NCBI GenBank assembly: GCA_030673995.1
Contig: DAOUYU010000023.1
Coordinates: 1-14,129, forward strand
Direction of reading: 5' to 3'
DNA: 14,129 nt
Source of the DNA: Candidatus Aminicenantota bacterium
GTDB taxonomy: Bacteria > Acidobacteriota > Aminicenantia > Aminicenantales > Aminicenantaceae
Made by a program: the position numbers and the translations under genes. The notes under the pieces are model-generated. The model made no database searches. It was not told where the DNA came from and saw nothing but the letters and a program-made list of their open reading frames with translations. Shown in pieces: positions 7,757 through 14,129 of this stretch (its first letter is position 1; each line of letters opens with the position of its first letter).

Positions 7757-7822
7757 GCTGGGATTAAGGGGTAATATGCTCTGGATCAACGGTTGAAAGT
7801 GTTAGAAAAAAAAGATTAAAGC

Positions 7823-8803
7823 ATGAGAGAAGAAAAATTTCACAAAGATATCCTTGAAACGATCGGCAATACACCTCTGGTCAAATTGAAAAGAATCACG
7901 AAGGGATTAAAGGCAGATATGTTTTCTAAGCTGGAGTTCATGAATCCTATAGGAAGCGTAAAGGACAGAATCGCCAAGTACATGATTGAAAAAGCTGAGA
8001 AAGAGGGAAGAATCAAGCCAGGAGATACGATCATCGACAGTTCTTCAGGGAACACGGCTGCGGCTCTGGCTGTGGTCTGCGGCATTAAAGGATATAAAGT
8101 CAAAATGGTTGTAAGAGACAACATCAGCCTGGAAAAAATCAAACTGCTAAAATCACTGAATGTCGAGCTCATAATGGTTGACCACACTCTCCCGCCGGAT
8201 TCACCGGACAGCTACAACAATATAACACCGAGAATTGTCAAAGAAACTCCTGGCGGCTACTACTTCGACCAGCATAACAACCGGGACAATATTGAAGCCC
8301 ATTATTTTAGTACAGGTCCGGAAATATGGGAGCAGATGGAAGGGAAAATAGACTATTTTGTTACCGGTATCGGGACAGGGGGTACAATCTGCGGAACAGC
8401 GAAATACCTGAAAGAAAAAGATCCCGGAATAAAAGTTATAGGAGTGGATCCTGTGGGTTCTGTATTCTTTGATTATTTTCACTCCAAAAAACTTATAAAG
8501 ACTTCTCCTTATCTCCTTGAGGGCCTGGGCGATGAGTTTCTCATAGGCTGCGTTGATTTCAGCCTGATCGACGATGTCTATCAGATTACGGATAAAGAGG
8601 CTTTCCTGATGGCAAGAAAACTGGCTGATGTGGAAGGTATTCTGGCTGGGGGTTCGAGTGGAGCTAACTTTTGGGTAATCCTCAAACTGGCCCGGGAAAT
8701 TGACAGGCCTGTCCGGATCGTTACGATTTTTTCTGACTCTGCCAGTCGCTACCTGAGCACCATATATGATGATGATTGGCTGAAGGAGAAAGGCTTTATT
8801 TGA
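7823..8803 (+). CDS. Cystathionine beta-synthase / cysteine synthase-like PLP enzyme
   Basis: A 326-residue cytoplasmic fold-type-II PLP enzyme. Lys47 in NPIGSVKDRI is the Schiff-base lysine; SSSGNT (73-78) is the substrate-carboxylate loop; GTGGT (184-188) binds the PLP phosphate; Ser306 in FSDSASRY contacts the pyridine nitrogen. The C-terminal DSASRYLSTIYDDDWLKEKGFI-type ending, with the DSPDSY insert and GVDPVGS, resembles the catalytic core of cystathionine beta-synthase more than plain O-acetylserine sulfhydrylases. There is no heme region and no C-terminal CBS-domain pair. It would condense serine (or an activated serine) with homocysteine or sulfide. No methionine- or cysteine-pathway partner is nearby, so cystathionine versus cysteine synthesis cannot be settled. 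ATG 7823 has only a weak purine-rich leader. Base composition is the ordinary moderate G+C, ending just before the AT-rich block. Confidence 0.85.
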   Translation: MREEKFHKDILETIGNTPLVKLKRITKGLKADMFSKLEFMNPIGSVKDRIAKYMIEKAEKEGRIKPGDTIIDSSSGNTAAALAVVCGIKGYKVKMVVRDNISLEKIKLLKSLNVELIMVDHTLPPDSPDSYNNITPRIVKETPGGYYFDQHNNRDNIEAHYFSTGPEIWEQMEGKIDYFVTGIGTGGTICGTAKYLKEKDPGIKVIGVDPVGSVFFDYFHSKKLIKTSPYLLEGLGDEFLIGCVDFSLIDDVYQITDKEAFLMARKLADVEGILAGGSSGANFWVILKLAREIDRPVRIVTIFSDSASRYLSTIYDDDWLKEKGFI

Positions 8804-9100
8804 TGGAGGCAGATTCAGGCTCCAAAGAACTCCGGGATGGGGATACATTTTTCTCCACAGCCTCAAAATCAGAAAGCATATGAAGCATCATTTATAGTCA
8901 GGAATTCGCGCTTTTTTACGTATTTTTTGCGACACTTGTCATCCCGGAAGGACAAAAAAGATAACTTCTTATTCCTGGTCTATCCTTATTTTAATTGGCA
9001 CAAAACCTGCTTATGTATTATTATATAATTAATAATTGAAAATCGGAAAGCACGGCAAATTGGCAAACTCTGTCTCTGTTTACTCAATGCTGGAAGCAAG
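8804..9100. other. Intergenic region spanning the drop in G+C
   Basis: About 300 bp without a supportable gene. The first half resembles the left part of the window in composition; from about 8960 it becomes AT-rich. No terminator with a GC stem and T-tract is visible after the PLP-enzyme gene. A small dyad GACA-ct-TGTC lies at about 8933-8942. The AT-only dyad at 9017-9036 with TATAAT in its centre is the only promoter-like feature ahead of the ABC operon. The short open frame at 8837-9028 has no family features and is not called. Confidence 0.5.
9017..9036 (+). promoter_or_regulatory. AT-only inverted repeat around TATAAT upstream of the ABC operon
   Basis: Arms ATTATTA (9017-9023) and TAATAAT (9030-9036) are perfect inverted copies flanking TATAAT (9024-9029), a consensus -10 hexamer. 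The only -35-like match, TTGGCA at 8995-9000, is 23 bp away, which is too far, so the promoter call is weak. A leader of about 65 nt to ATG 9101 would result. Confidence 0.3.
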
Positions 9101-9829
9101 ATGAAAGAAGATTTTTTATTAAGCATAAGGGACCTCAGCAAGAGCTTTGGGAAAAGAAAAGTCTTGGATAACATTTCCTTTAATATTCGAAGAGGGAAAA
9201 TTACCGGATTTTTAGGCCCTAATGGAGCAGGAAAAACCACGACTATCAAGCTTCTTTTAGGATTAATTAAAAAAGATAAAGGTCAGATTGAATTAAATGG
9301 AAAAGAAATTCAAGATGCAAAAAATTTAAAGTTCAACATAACAATAGGTGCTCTTTTGGAATTTCCTTCCTTTTATTCCAATTTGACGGCTAGAGAAAAC
9401 TTAAAGATTCTTGCTTTATCAGATAATTATCAAATAGATGAAAAGAGAATAGATTATTTGTTAAACCTAGTAGATCTAAAGTATGATAAAAATAGAAAAA
9501 TCAAAACTTTTTCGTTTGGCATGAAGCAAAAATTTGCTATTAGCGATGCTCTTTTAAATGATCCTGAACTGCTGATTTTGGATGAGCCATTTACTGGTCT
9601 GGACCCGAACTCAATGGATAGCCTAAACAAAATATTAAAAAATTTTGTAAAAAATAATGGAACTATTTTTGTTTCAAGTCATATTCTGAGCGAAGTTGAA
9701 GACCTGTGTGATTGGATTGTTTTAATAAATAAAGGAAAGGTTATTCTAAAAGGAGAGCTGAAATCTCTAATATCGCAAAAAAGCTTAAAAGAGATTTATT
9801 TAAAATCGACCAAAAATGAAATTATCTAA
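9101..9829 (+). CDS. ABC transporter ATP-binding protein (BcrA-type)
   Basis: A 242-residue cytoplasmic nucleotide-binding domain. Walker A is GPNGAGKT (39-46), the Q-loop region reads GALLEFPSFYSNLTARENL with Glu87 in place of the usual Gln, the signature is FSFGMKQK (137-144, a variant of LSGGQ), Walker B is LLILDEPFTGLDP with Asp161 and catalytic Glu162, and the switch histidine is His194 in SSHIL. The Glu in the Q-loop and the FSFGM signature are features of the bacitracin/lantibiotic-type exporter ATPases. It would drive the adjacent ABC-2 permease. The permease start overlaps its 3' end by 14 bp. The coding sequence is strongly AT-biased (about 25% G+C in a counted line), unlike the upstream genes. 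Substrate unknown. Confidence 0.93.
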   Translation: MKEDFLLSIRDLSKSFGKRKVLDNISFNIRRGKITGFLGPNGAGKTTTIKLLLGLIKKDKGQIELNGKEIQDAKNLKFNITIGALLEFPSFYSNLTARENLKILALSDNYQIDEKRIDYLLNLVDLKYDKNRKIKTFSFGMKQKFAISDALLNDPELLILDEPFTGLDPNSMDSLNKILKNFVKNNGTIFVSSHILSEVEDLCDWIVLINKGKVILKGELKSLISQKSLKEIYLKSTKNEII

Positions 9830-10634
9830 TGTTTTAAAGGCCGAATTCAGGATTCAGAGAAAAAGCAGCCTTGTCAAATTCATTTTAATAACAACTTTTT
9901 CTCTTTCAATTCTTTTTGGCTTTATAATTTTTCATTCTTCATATTTTGCCGGACCTTTGAGCTTTTTAGCTTTGATGAAAGGTTATGAAAACGGCTTTAA
10001 TTTTTCCATTAGCCTGAATTATTCAATCTTTAACATATTAATATTCTTTATAATTATAATGGCTAGCACAACTGTCTCTGATGAGGCACAAAAAGGGACG
10101 TTAAAGACAGTATTGGTTAAAAGAGTAAAAAGAGATGAGATAATAATTGGAAAATTTTTATTTCTTTTATTGTTTTTCTTCTGTTTGATTGTAATCATTT
10201 CCTTATTTAGTTTAGCCATAGGTGGAGTGCTGTACGGGTTCCCCAACATTTCTGAAAAGAATTATATCATTCACTCCAGTCTCTCTTTGTTTTTTAATTA
10301 TCTTCTCTCTCTTTTATTAGTGGTTTTTCCCATCTCAGCTTTGATAAGTTTATGCCTTTTTTTCTCTGTGTTTTTTAACAATAACATGTTGCCCCTAATC
10401 AGCAGTCTGGGTGTGAATTTCATTTTTTATATCTTTGCTGAATTAGATGTTTATAAATATTTTTTTCTTGCAAACTACATGCTTTATCCTCTAAAGACTT
10501 TTAAAAGAATGGCTCAAGGTTTGCCTTTGGTCTGGAATCCGGATGTAGAGTATATGCTATTGGCCACTTTCCTTTACTCTATAGGATTTTTGGTTCTAGC
10601 AACATTTTTTTTCAGAAGGAAGGAAATACTATGA
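9816..10634 (+). CDS. ABC-2 type transporter permease
   Basis: A 272-residue inner-membrane protein. The N-terminus NVLKAEFRIQRKSS is the amphipathic coupling start typical of this family, followed by about six hydrophobic segments (around 20-40, 70-86, 111-138, 153-187, 192-210, 246-266). The cytoplasmic segment SDEAQKGTLKTVLVKRVKRDEIIIGK (88-113) matches the conserved ABC-2 loop that precedes TM3. It would pair as a homodimer with the upstream ATPase. The ATG at 9816 lies inside the ATPase gene without a clear Shine-Dalgarno site, which points to translational coupling. It overlaps the next gene by 4 bp (ATGA). Transported substance unknown; there is no large extracellular domain like that of MacB, so a drug, peptide, lipid or mechanical role are all possible. 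Confidence 0.88.
   Translation: MKLSNVLKAEFRIQRKSSLVKFILITTFSLSILFGFIIFHSSYFAGPLSFLALMKGYENGFNFSISLNYSIFNILIFFIIIMASTTVSDEAQKGTLKTVLVKRVKRDEIIIGKFLFLLLFFFCLIVIISLFSLAIGGVLYGFPNISEKNYIIHSSLSLFFNYLLSLLLVVFPISALISLCLFFSVFFNNNMLPLISSLGVNFIFYIFAELDVYKYFFLANYMLYPLKTFKRMAQGLPLVWNPDVEYMLLATFLYSIGFLVLATFFFRRKEIL
10617..10624 (+). promoter_or_regulatory. Ribosome binding site of the beta-propeller gene
   Basis: A purine run AAGGAAGG ends about 6 bases before ATG 10631. It is the clearest binding site in the four-gene operon and fixes this start, which overlaps the permease stop as ATGA. Confidence 0.5.
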
Positions 10635-12139
10635 AGAAATTTGTTATTTTTTTCGCTTTTTCATTGTTCTTTTCATTTAATTTAATCGGCCAATCATCTT
10701 TTTTGAAGATTTTTAATAGATTTGAGATGAAATTTGATCATCAAATAGAGGATATCTTTTTTGAAGACTTAAATAATGATAATTTAGAAGATATTTTAAT
10801 CCAAACCAAGGCTTCCGATATAAAGAAGTTGCTTATATTTTTTCAGCGCAAAGAAGGATTCGACTTCGCTCCCAGCCAAATTCTAAATTTTGATAAAAAT
10901 GCAATTATTTTTGATGTAGGAAATATTACAAATCAGTATCAAGGAAGAGAAATTGTTTATTTAACCAGCAGTTCTTTAAGATTTTATTATTTAGAAGAAA
11001 ATCTTTATAATCCGGAATCAATAAAATTAATTGATATTTCCTCCATTTTTCTCTCTCCTTCTCCTGAAAGCCCTGTTCGATGCCAATTCATCTGGGATGT
11101 GAATGAGGATAAATTGGATGATTTATTTGTTTCTGAACCAAAAAATTTAACACTATTTTTAGGAGAAGAAAATGGAATTTTCAAAGAAAGTCAGAAAATA
11201 GATTCAAATCCATTTTTTACCACTCGGTCTCCGTTTAGATTTTCTTTGGAGGATTCCGAAACAGCTGAAAACTTTTCTCAAAAAACTATTACCCGGGTAC
11301 CCGTTCTTTATGTTGGTGACTTCAATGGAAATAAAAGAAAAGATATTATTTCAATATTTAAAGGTGAAATTGAAGTTTTTTTTCAAAATGAAAAAAATAA
11401 ATTTTCAAAAGAACCAGATTTTAAGATAAATCTCGATATCCTAACAGAGAAAGAAAAGAAAAAATTACTTCATCCCATCTTCACTGTTGATGCTGCTGAT
11501 CTCAACAATAATGGATTAATAGATATTGTTGTATCTAAGCACGAAGTTCAAGCCATGGCTAGCTTAAGCAAAATTTATATACATTTAAACAAGAAAGGTA
11601 AGATAAATGTAACTCCAGACCAGATTTTGGTGAGCGAAAGCGCCCAAGGTAATCCTAAAATTTTGGATATAAATGGAGACAATCACCTAGACTTAATTAT
11701 TACTGAAGCTAAAATGGGGCTCTTTCAGATTATAAAAATATTAATAACTAGAAAAGTTACTTTTGAAAATGCTATTTATTTAGGTCAGGGTGGCAAATAT
11801 CCTGAATTGCCAGCTGCTAAAATAAAATCTAAGATGAGATTTGATTTTGAAAAATTAGAAGAATCCGAAGGAGAAATTGCATATTTTAGCGGAGATTTTA
11901 GCGGAGACGGAATAAAGGATATTTTAAAAAAGATAGATGAAAAAAATATGCTGGCTGTTTTTCTTGGCAGGTCTGAAGCACGAAAAAAAATGTTCTCAAA
12001 AAAGGCTTCATACGAGATCAAAGAAGAGTTGCCTATGATCATAATAATCAAAGATTTAAATAATGATAAAATCTCTGACATTATTTTTAATTTCAGAATG
12101 GATGAAAAGAAAAAATTAGTATTATTTTTATCTAAATGA
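10631..12139 (+). CDS. Exported FG-GAP/VCBS-like beta-propeller protein
   Basis: A 502-residue protein with a signal peptide (residues about 1-20, cleavage likely near IGQ). Seven copies of the calcium-loop motif DxNxDxxxD-like are spread through it, at residues 46-54, 156-164, 230-238, 290-298, 346-354, 422-430 and 475-483, each followed by a hydrophobic strand (for example DLNNDNLEDILI and DINGDNHLDLII). A further degenerate copy without a full loop is near 95-111 (DVGNITNQYQGREIVYL). This pattern is that of FG-GAP/VCBS integrin-alpha-like blades forming a seven- or eight-bladed propeller. Position four is Asn rather than Asp in some. It would act in the periplasm or at the cell surface; no lipobox or sorting domain is seen. 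It sits between the ABC permease and the Omp85 gene with 4-bp overlaps on both sides, so it is probably a structural or ligand-binding part of the same system. No enzymatic motif is evident. Confidence 0.8.
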   Translation: MKKFVIFFAFSLFFSFNLIGQSSFLKIFNRFEMKFDHQIEDIFFEDLNNDNLEDILIQTKASDIKKLLIFFQRKEGFDFAPSQILNFDKNAIIFDVGNITNQYQGREIVYLTSSSLRFYYLEENLYNPESIKLIDISSIFLSPSPESPVRCQFIWDVNEDKLDDLFVSEPKNLTLFLGEENGIFKESQKIDSNPFFTTRSPFRFSLEDSETAENFSQKTITRVPVLYVGDFNGNKRKDIISIFKGEIEVFFQNEKNKFSKEPDFKINLDILTEKEKKKLLHPIFTVDAADLNNNGLIDIVVSKHEVQAMASLSKIYIHLNKKGKINVTPDQILVSESAQGNPKILDINGDNHLDLIITEAKMGLFQIIKILITRKVTFENAIYLGQGGKYPELPAAKIKSKMRFDFEKLEESEGEIAYFSGDFSGDGIKDILKKIDEKNMLAVFLGRSEARKKMFSKKASYEIKEELPMIIIIKDLNNDKISDIIFNFRMDEKKKLVLFLSK

Positions 12140-13326
12140 CAAAAAAAATTACCATCATTTTATTCTTTGCTATTTTTTGCTCTCATCTTTACTCTGTAGA
12201 AGAAAAACAGGTAATTTCTGAAATTTTATTTTATGGTAACACAAAAACCAAGGAGGCGATCATAAGAAGAGCCCTTAGTTTAAAAGAAGGTCAGAAGTTT
12301 GATCCTGATTTAATAGAGAAAAGAAGAGAAGAATTAATGGATTTAGATATATTTACTCATGTGGATATTGAGACAAAAAAGAGTGATGAAGGATTAATTC
12401 TATTAGTTATTGTGAAGGAAAAACCTTCAATTTCTTTTAGTCCCCAACTCAATTATGCTGAAGAGACTTATAAAAGTTTTTTTGGATTGAAATTAGGTTA
12501 CAATAATCTTTCAGGAAAGAATCAGGAATTGTGGCTAACAACCTCCATTGGAAATTTGAAAAAAATAGAGCTTGGTTATCAAAATAATTATTATATAGAT
12601 TTTTTCTGGGGAGTAAGTTTGAGTAATCTTTGGTATAAAAATGATTTTTTTAAATTTAATGAAGATAGATTTATTGGGAAAATATTTATGGGCAATAGAA
12701 TATCAAAATTAGAAACTAATTTTTGGGCGAGTTATGAGAAAATAAAAATTGACAATGGCTCTTTATTACGTCCAGATGCTCCGGAGGAACTTTTTAAACT
12801 AGGTACAAATATCAACTATAACAGTAAAGATTGGGAAATTTATCCCACAAAAGGAATCGTTGGCGGGATAGGTTTTTATAAGGCTTTAAACAGAAATTGG
12901 AAAACCATTTATGACCGGTCTATGTTCAGATTTTCCTCATTTTTTAATTTGTGGAAGAAACATGTATTAGCTTTAGATTTAAAAAGCATAATCTCAGAAG
13001 GAAATGTTCCAATTTATGATAGTCTCTTTTTTGGCGGGCTGAATACTTTAAGAGGATTTTCTGTTCAAACTGATTCCGGAAGCAGTTATATTGTTTTTAC
13101 TTCTGAATATCGTGTTCCTATAGATAAACACTCAGGTACAGCTCTTTATCTTTTTTCAGATTTTGGTTCTATTACCAACAGCAAAAAAGATTTTAAATTA
13201 AAAAACTTTAAATCTGATTATGGTGTCGGACTGTTCTGGGTGTTGATGGAAGAGTCAATCTTTAGAATAGACCTGAGCCTCAGTCCAAAATTTAGGTTCA
13301 TTTTAGATTTTGGGTGGAAATTTTGA
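12136..13326 (+). CDS. Short Omp85-family outer-membrane protein with one POTRA domain
   Basis: A 396-residue outer-membrane protein. A signal peptide (about 1-20, LYS-VEE) precedes a single POTRA domain (about 25-96: ISEILFYGNTKTKEAIIRRAL, then DIFTHVDIETKKSDEGLILLVIVKEKP). The rest (about 100-396) alternates aromatic and polar residues as in a beta-barrel; YPTKG (236-240) matches the barrel motif common to this family, GGLNTLRGF (300-308) contains the loop-6 RGF motif, and the protein ends in Phe (DFGWKF), the beta-signal. About 300 residues suit a barrel like that of TpsB/FhaC, while BamA has five POTRAs. It could assemble or export a partner, perhaps the propeller. The start ATG overlaps the propeller stop by 4 bp and has no Shine-Dalgarno site, so it is coupled. 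The gene is about 22% G+C in a counted line. Confidence 0.87.
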   Translation: MTKKITIILFFAIFCSHLYSVEEKQVISEILFYGNTKTKEAIIRRALSLKEGQKFDPDLIEKRREELMDLDIFTHVDIETKKSDEGLILLVIVKEKPSISFSPQLNYAEETYKSFFGLKLGYNNLSGKNQELWLTTSIGNLKKIELGYQNNYYIDFFWGVSLSNLWYKNDFFKFNEDRFIGKIFMGNRISKLETNFWASYEKIKIDNGSLLRPDAPEELFKLGTNINYNSKDWEIYPTKGIVGGIGFYKALNRNWKTIYDRSMFRFSSFFNLWKKHVLALDLKSIISEGNVPIYDSLFFGGLNTLRGFSVQTDSGSSYIVFTSEYRVPIDKHSGTALYLFSDFGSITNSKKDFKLKNFKSDYGVGLFWVLMEESIFRIDLSLSPKFRFILDFGWKF

Positions 13327-13403
13327 TTAAGCTTTCCTGTAAAAAAATTCTATAACATTTTTTGATATGGATATAGAATCTATCCGTTTGGAACTGAAAA
13401 AAC

Positions 13404-13430
13404 TTGACCTTAAGTCTTCTCTTCTATAAA
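13404..13430 (+). promoter_or_regulatory. Possible promoter for the S9-type peptidase gene
   Basis: TTGACC (13404-13409) and TATAAA (13425-13430) are 15 bp apart, slightly short of the optimum. Transcription would begin near 13437, about 87 nt before the ATG. Confidence 0.35.
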
Positions 13431-13513
13431 CTTTTCCAGCTAAGACACAAAGATGAAAGATCTGGGGAAAACTGCAAATAAAAAATCTGATTTTCATCCC
13501 TGCTCTTTCAAAA

Positions 13514-13519
13514 AGGAGG
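13514..13519 (+). promoter_or_regulatory. Ribosome binding site of the S9-type peptidase gene
   Basis: AGGAGG lies 4 bases before ATG 13524, in a perfect match to the anti-Shine-Dalgarno core, though slightly close. Confidence 0.6.
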
Positions 13520-13523
13520 GCCC

Positions 13524-14129
13524 ATGTTTAAGTCTTTAAGGTTTTTCGGGATGTTTTTACTCATTTTTATCTTAATTTTTACGATTCCGGCCACAGGCGG
13601 AACGCTGGATGATTCGGCCAAGCGTTCTTTAACCCATGATGATTACGACTCCTGGAAGTCGATCATGAGCGCACAGATATCTGTTGACGGACGCTGGATT
13701 CTCTACCTTGAAACGCCTCAGGATGCAGATGCGGATCTGGTTGTCAAGAATTTGAAGACCGGTAAGGAATTCCGCCATACTATCGGCTACTCCGGCGAAG
13801 GAACAGATTCGGAACGGGCAGCACGATCTCAGTTCAGCTATGATTCGACCCATGTTGTTTTCTTGATCTCTCCGTCGAAAGAGGAAGTCAAAAAAGCCGA
13901 GAAAGCGAAAGAGAAAAAAGACAAGGAGAAGCCCAAGAAAAAGATAGGGATCATGGCTCTTTCTGATGGAAAAGTGACCGTAGCCGAAAGGGTAAAAAGC
14001 TTCAAGCTACCCGAAGAAGCAGGTAGCTGGGTGGCTTATCTTAAGGAAGCTCCACCAAAGGAGGAAAAGAAGGAGAAAGAAGAGAAAGAGGTGAAAAAGG
14101 AAGAAAAGGAAAAAGAGAAGAAGGAAATA
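13524..14129 (+). CDS. Prolyl-oligopeptidase-family (S9) secreted protein, N-terminal part (cut by window edge)
   Basis: The frame is open from ATG 13524 through the last base (202 codons). A signal peptide (residues about 1-25: basic start, hydrophobic core FLLIFILIFTIP, cleavage near ATG-GTLDD) is followed by LTHDDYDSWKSI, then QISVDGRWILYLETP and SQFSYDSTHVVFLISP, which are the repeated strand pattern of an N-terminal beta-propeller of S9-type peptidases (SxDGxWIxY blades). Two Lys/Glu-rich runs interrupt it (from about codon 113 and from about codon 178 to the end). The catalytic alpha/beta-hydrolase domain would lie beyond the window. Peptide degradation outside the cytoplasm is the likely role. 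The family call rests on the N-terminal pattern alone. Composition is back to the moderate G+C of the left part of the window. Confidence 0.65.
   Translation, partial: MFKSLRFFGMFLLIFILIFTIPATGGTLDDSAKRSLTHDDYDSWKSIMSAQISVDGRWILYLETPQDADADLVVKNLKTGKEFRHTIGYSGEGTDSERAARSQFSYDSTHVVFLISPSKEEVKKAEKAKEKKDKEKPKKKIGIMALSDGKVTVAERVKSFKLPEEAGSWVAYLKEAPPKEEKKEKEEKEVKKEEKEKEKKEI

Larger units (their letters stand above)
13327..13523. other. Intergenic region returning to moderate G+C
   Basis: A 197-bp gap in which composition changes back from AT-rich to ordinary. A weak hairpin with GGATA (13369-13373) and TATCC (13381-13385) lacks a following T-tract and is not a convincing terminator. A promoter-like pair at 13404-13430 and a Shine-Dalgarno site at 13514-13519 belong to the next gene. 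Confidence 0.5.

Noticed and set aside
7757..7822. TTGAAA with TTAAAG as promoter for the PLP enzyme
   Set aside because: The -10 match is poor and lies only a few bases before the start codon.
8201..8866. 221-codon minus-strand open frame opposite the PLP enzyme gene
   Set aside because: It is a shadow of a gene with complete PLP-enzyme motifs; the peptide has no family features.
8837..9028. 63-codon open frame in the gap before the ABC operon
   Set aside because: No Shine-Dalgarno site, no recognisable domain and it crosses the composition boundary.
13369..13385. Hairpin GGATA/TATCC as terminator of the ABC operon
   Set aside because: Short AT-rich stem with no T-tract after it.
9098..13460. 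An 11-bp direct repeat AAGATGAAAGA at 9098-9108 and 13450-13460, flanking the AT-rich operon
   Set aside because: It overlaps the ABC ATPase start codon and is purine-rich low-complexity sequence; a chance match between the two flanks is quite possible and there is no integrase or tRNA nearby.
13453..13539. Small open frame of 28 codons upstream of and overlapping the S9 gene start
   Set aside because: No ribosome binding site and no recognisable family; it runs through the Shine-Dalgarno site of the next gene.

Overview
The window looks like a chromosomal segment of an uncultured-type, peptide- and carbohydrate-scavenging Gram-negative (diderm) bacterium. Diderm character follows from an Omp85-type outer-membrane barrel, a probable lipoprotein and several Sec signal peptides. 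The mix of a DUF6067-type glycosidase-like protein, a C69 dipeptidase, an amino-acid permease and an S9-type peptidase with a Lys/Glu-rich linker reminds me of Acidobacteriota/Aminicenantes-like genomes. That placement is inference only; no rRNA or marker gene is present.

Layout. (1) 1-1199 (+): 3' part of a large glycoside-hydrolase-like protein, cut by the left edge. (2) 1352-4309 (+): a secreted C69 dipeptidase followed 9 bp later by an APC-family amino-acid permease, a likely peptide-digestion/uptake pair. (3) 4313-5799 (-): two genes on the opposite strand, a PilZ protein with a Lys-rich hexad-repeat tail and, downstream of it, a guanidine-modifying (arginine deiminase/DDAH-like) enzyme whose stop codon nearly touches that of the permease. 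(4) 5800-5995: a divergent regulatory region with two good sigma70-like promoters and a 7-bp dyad between them. (5) 5996-7756 (+): a probable lipoprotein esterase of the alpha/beta-hydrolase fold, then 7823-8803 (+): a cystathionine beta-synthase-like PLP enzyme. (6) 9101-13326 (+): a tightly overlapping, very AT-rich four-gene operon: ABC ATPase, ABC-2 permease, FG-GAP/VCBS-type beta-propeller, and a short single-POTRA Omp85 barrel protein. (7) 13524-14129 (+): the 5' part of a prolyl-oligopeptidase-family (S9) protein, cut by the right edge.

The most unusual element is region 6. Hand-counted lines give about 22-25% G+C inside it against about 40-57% in the neighbouring genes, so it looks recently acquired or under different constraint. 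Its genes overlap by 14, 4 and 4 bp, implying one co-translated unit. It joins an inner-membrane ABC exporter-type pair to an exported calcium-loop propeller and an outer-membrane pore-like protein. I know of no named system with exactly this set; the nearest analogy I can offer is the NosDFY arrangement (ABC ATPase, ABC-2 permease and a periplasmic repeat protein), here with an added Omp85 protein.

No tRNA, rRNA, CRISPR array or intact insertion sequence was seen. No convincing intrinsic terminator was found at any gene end.
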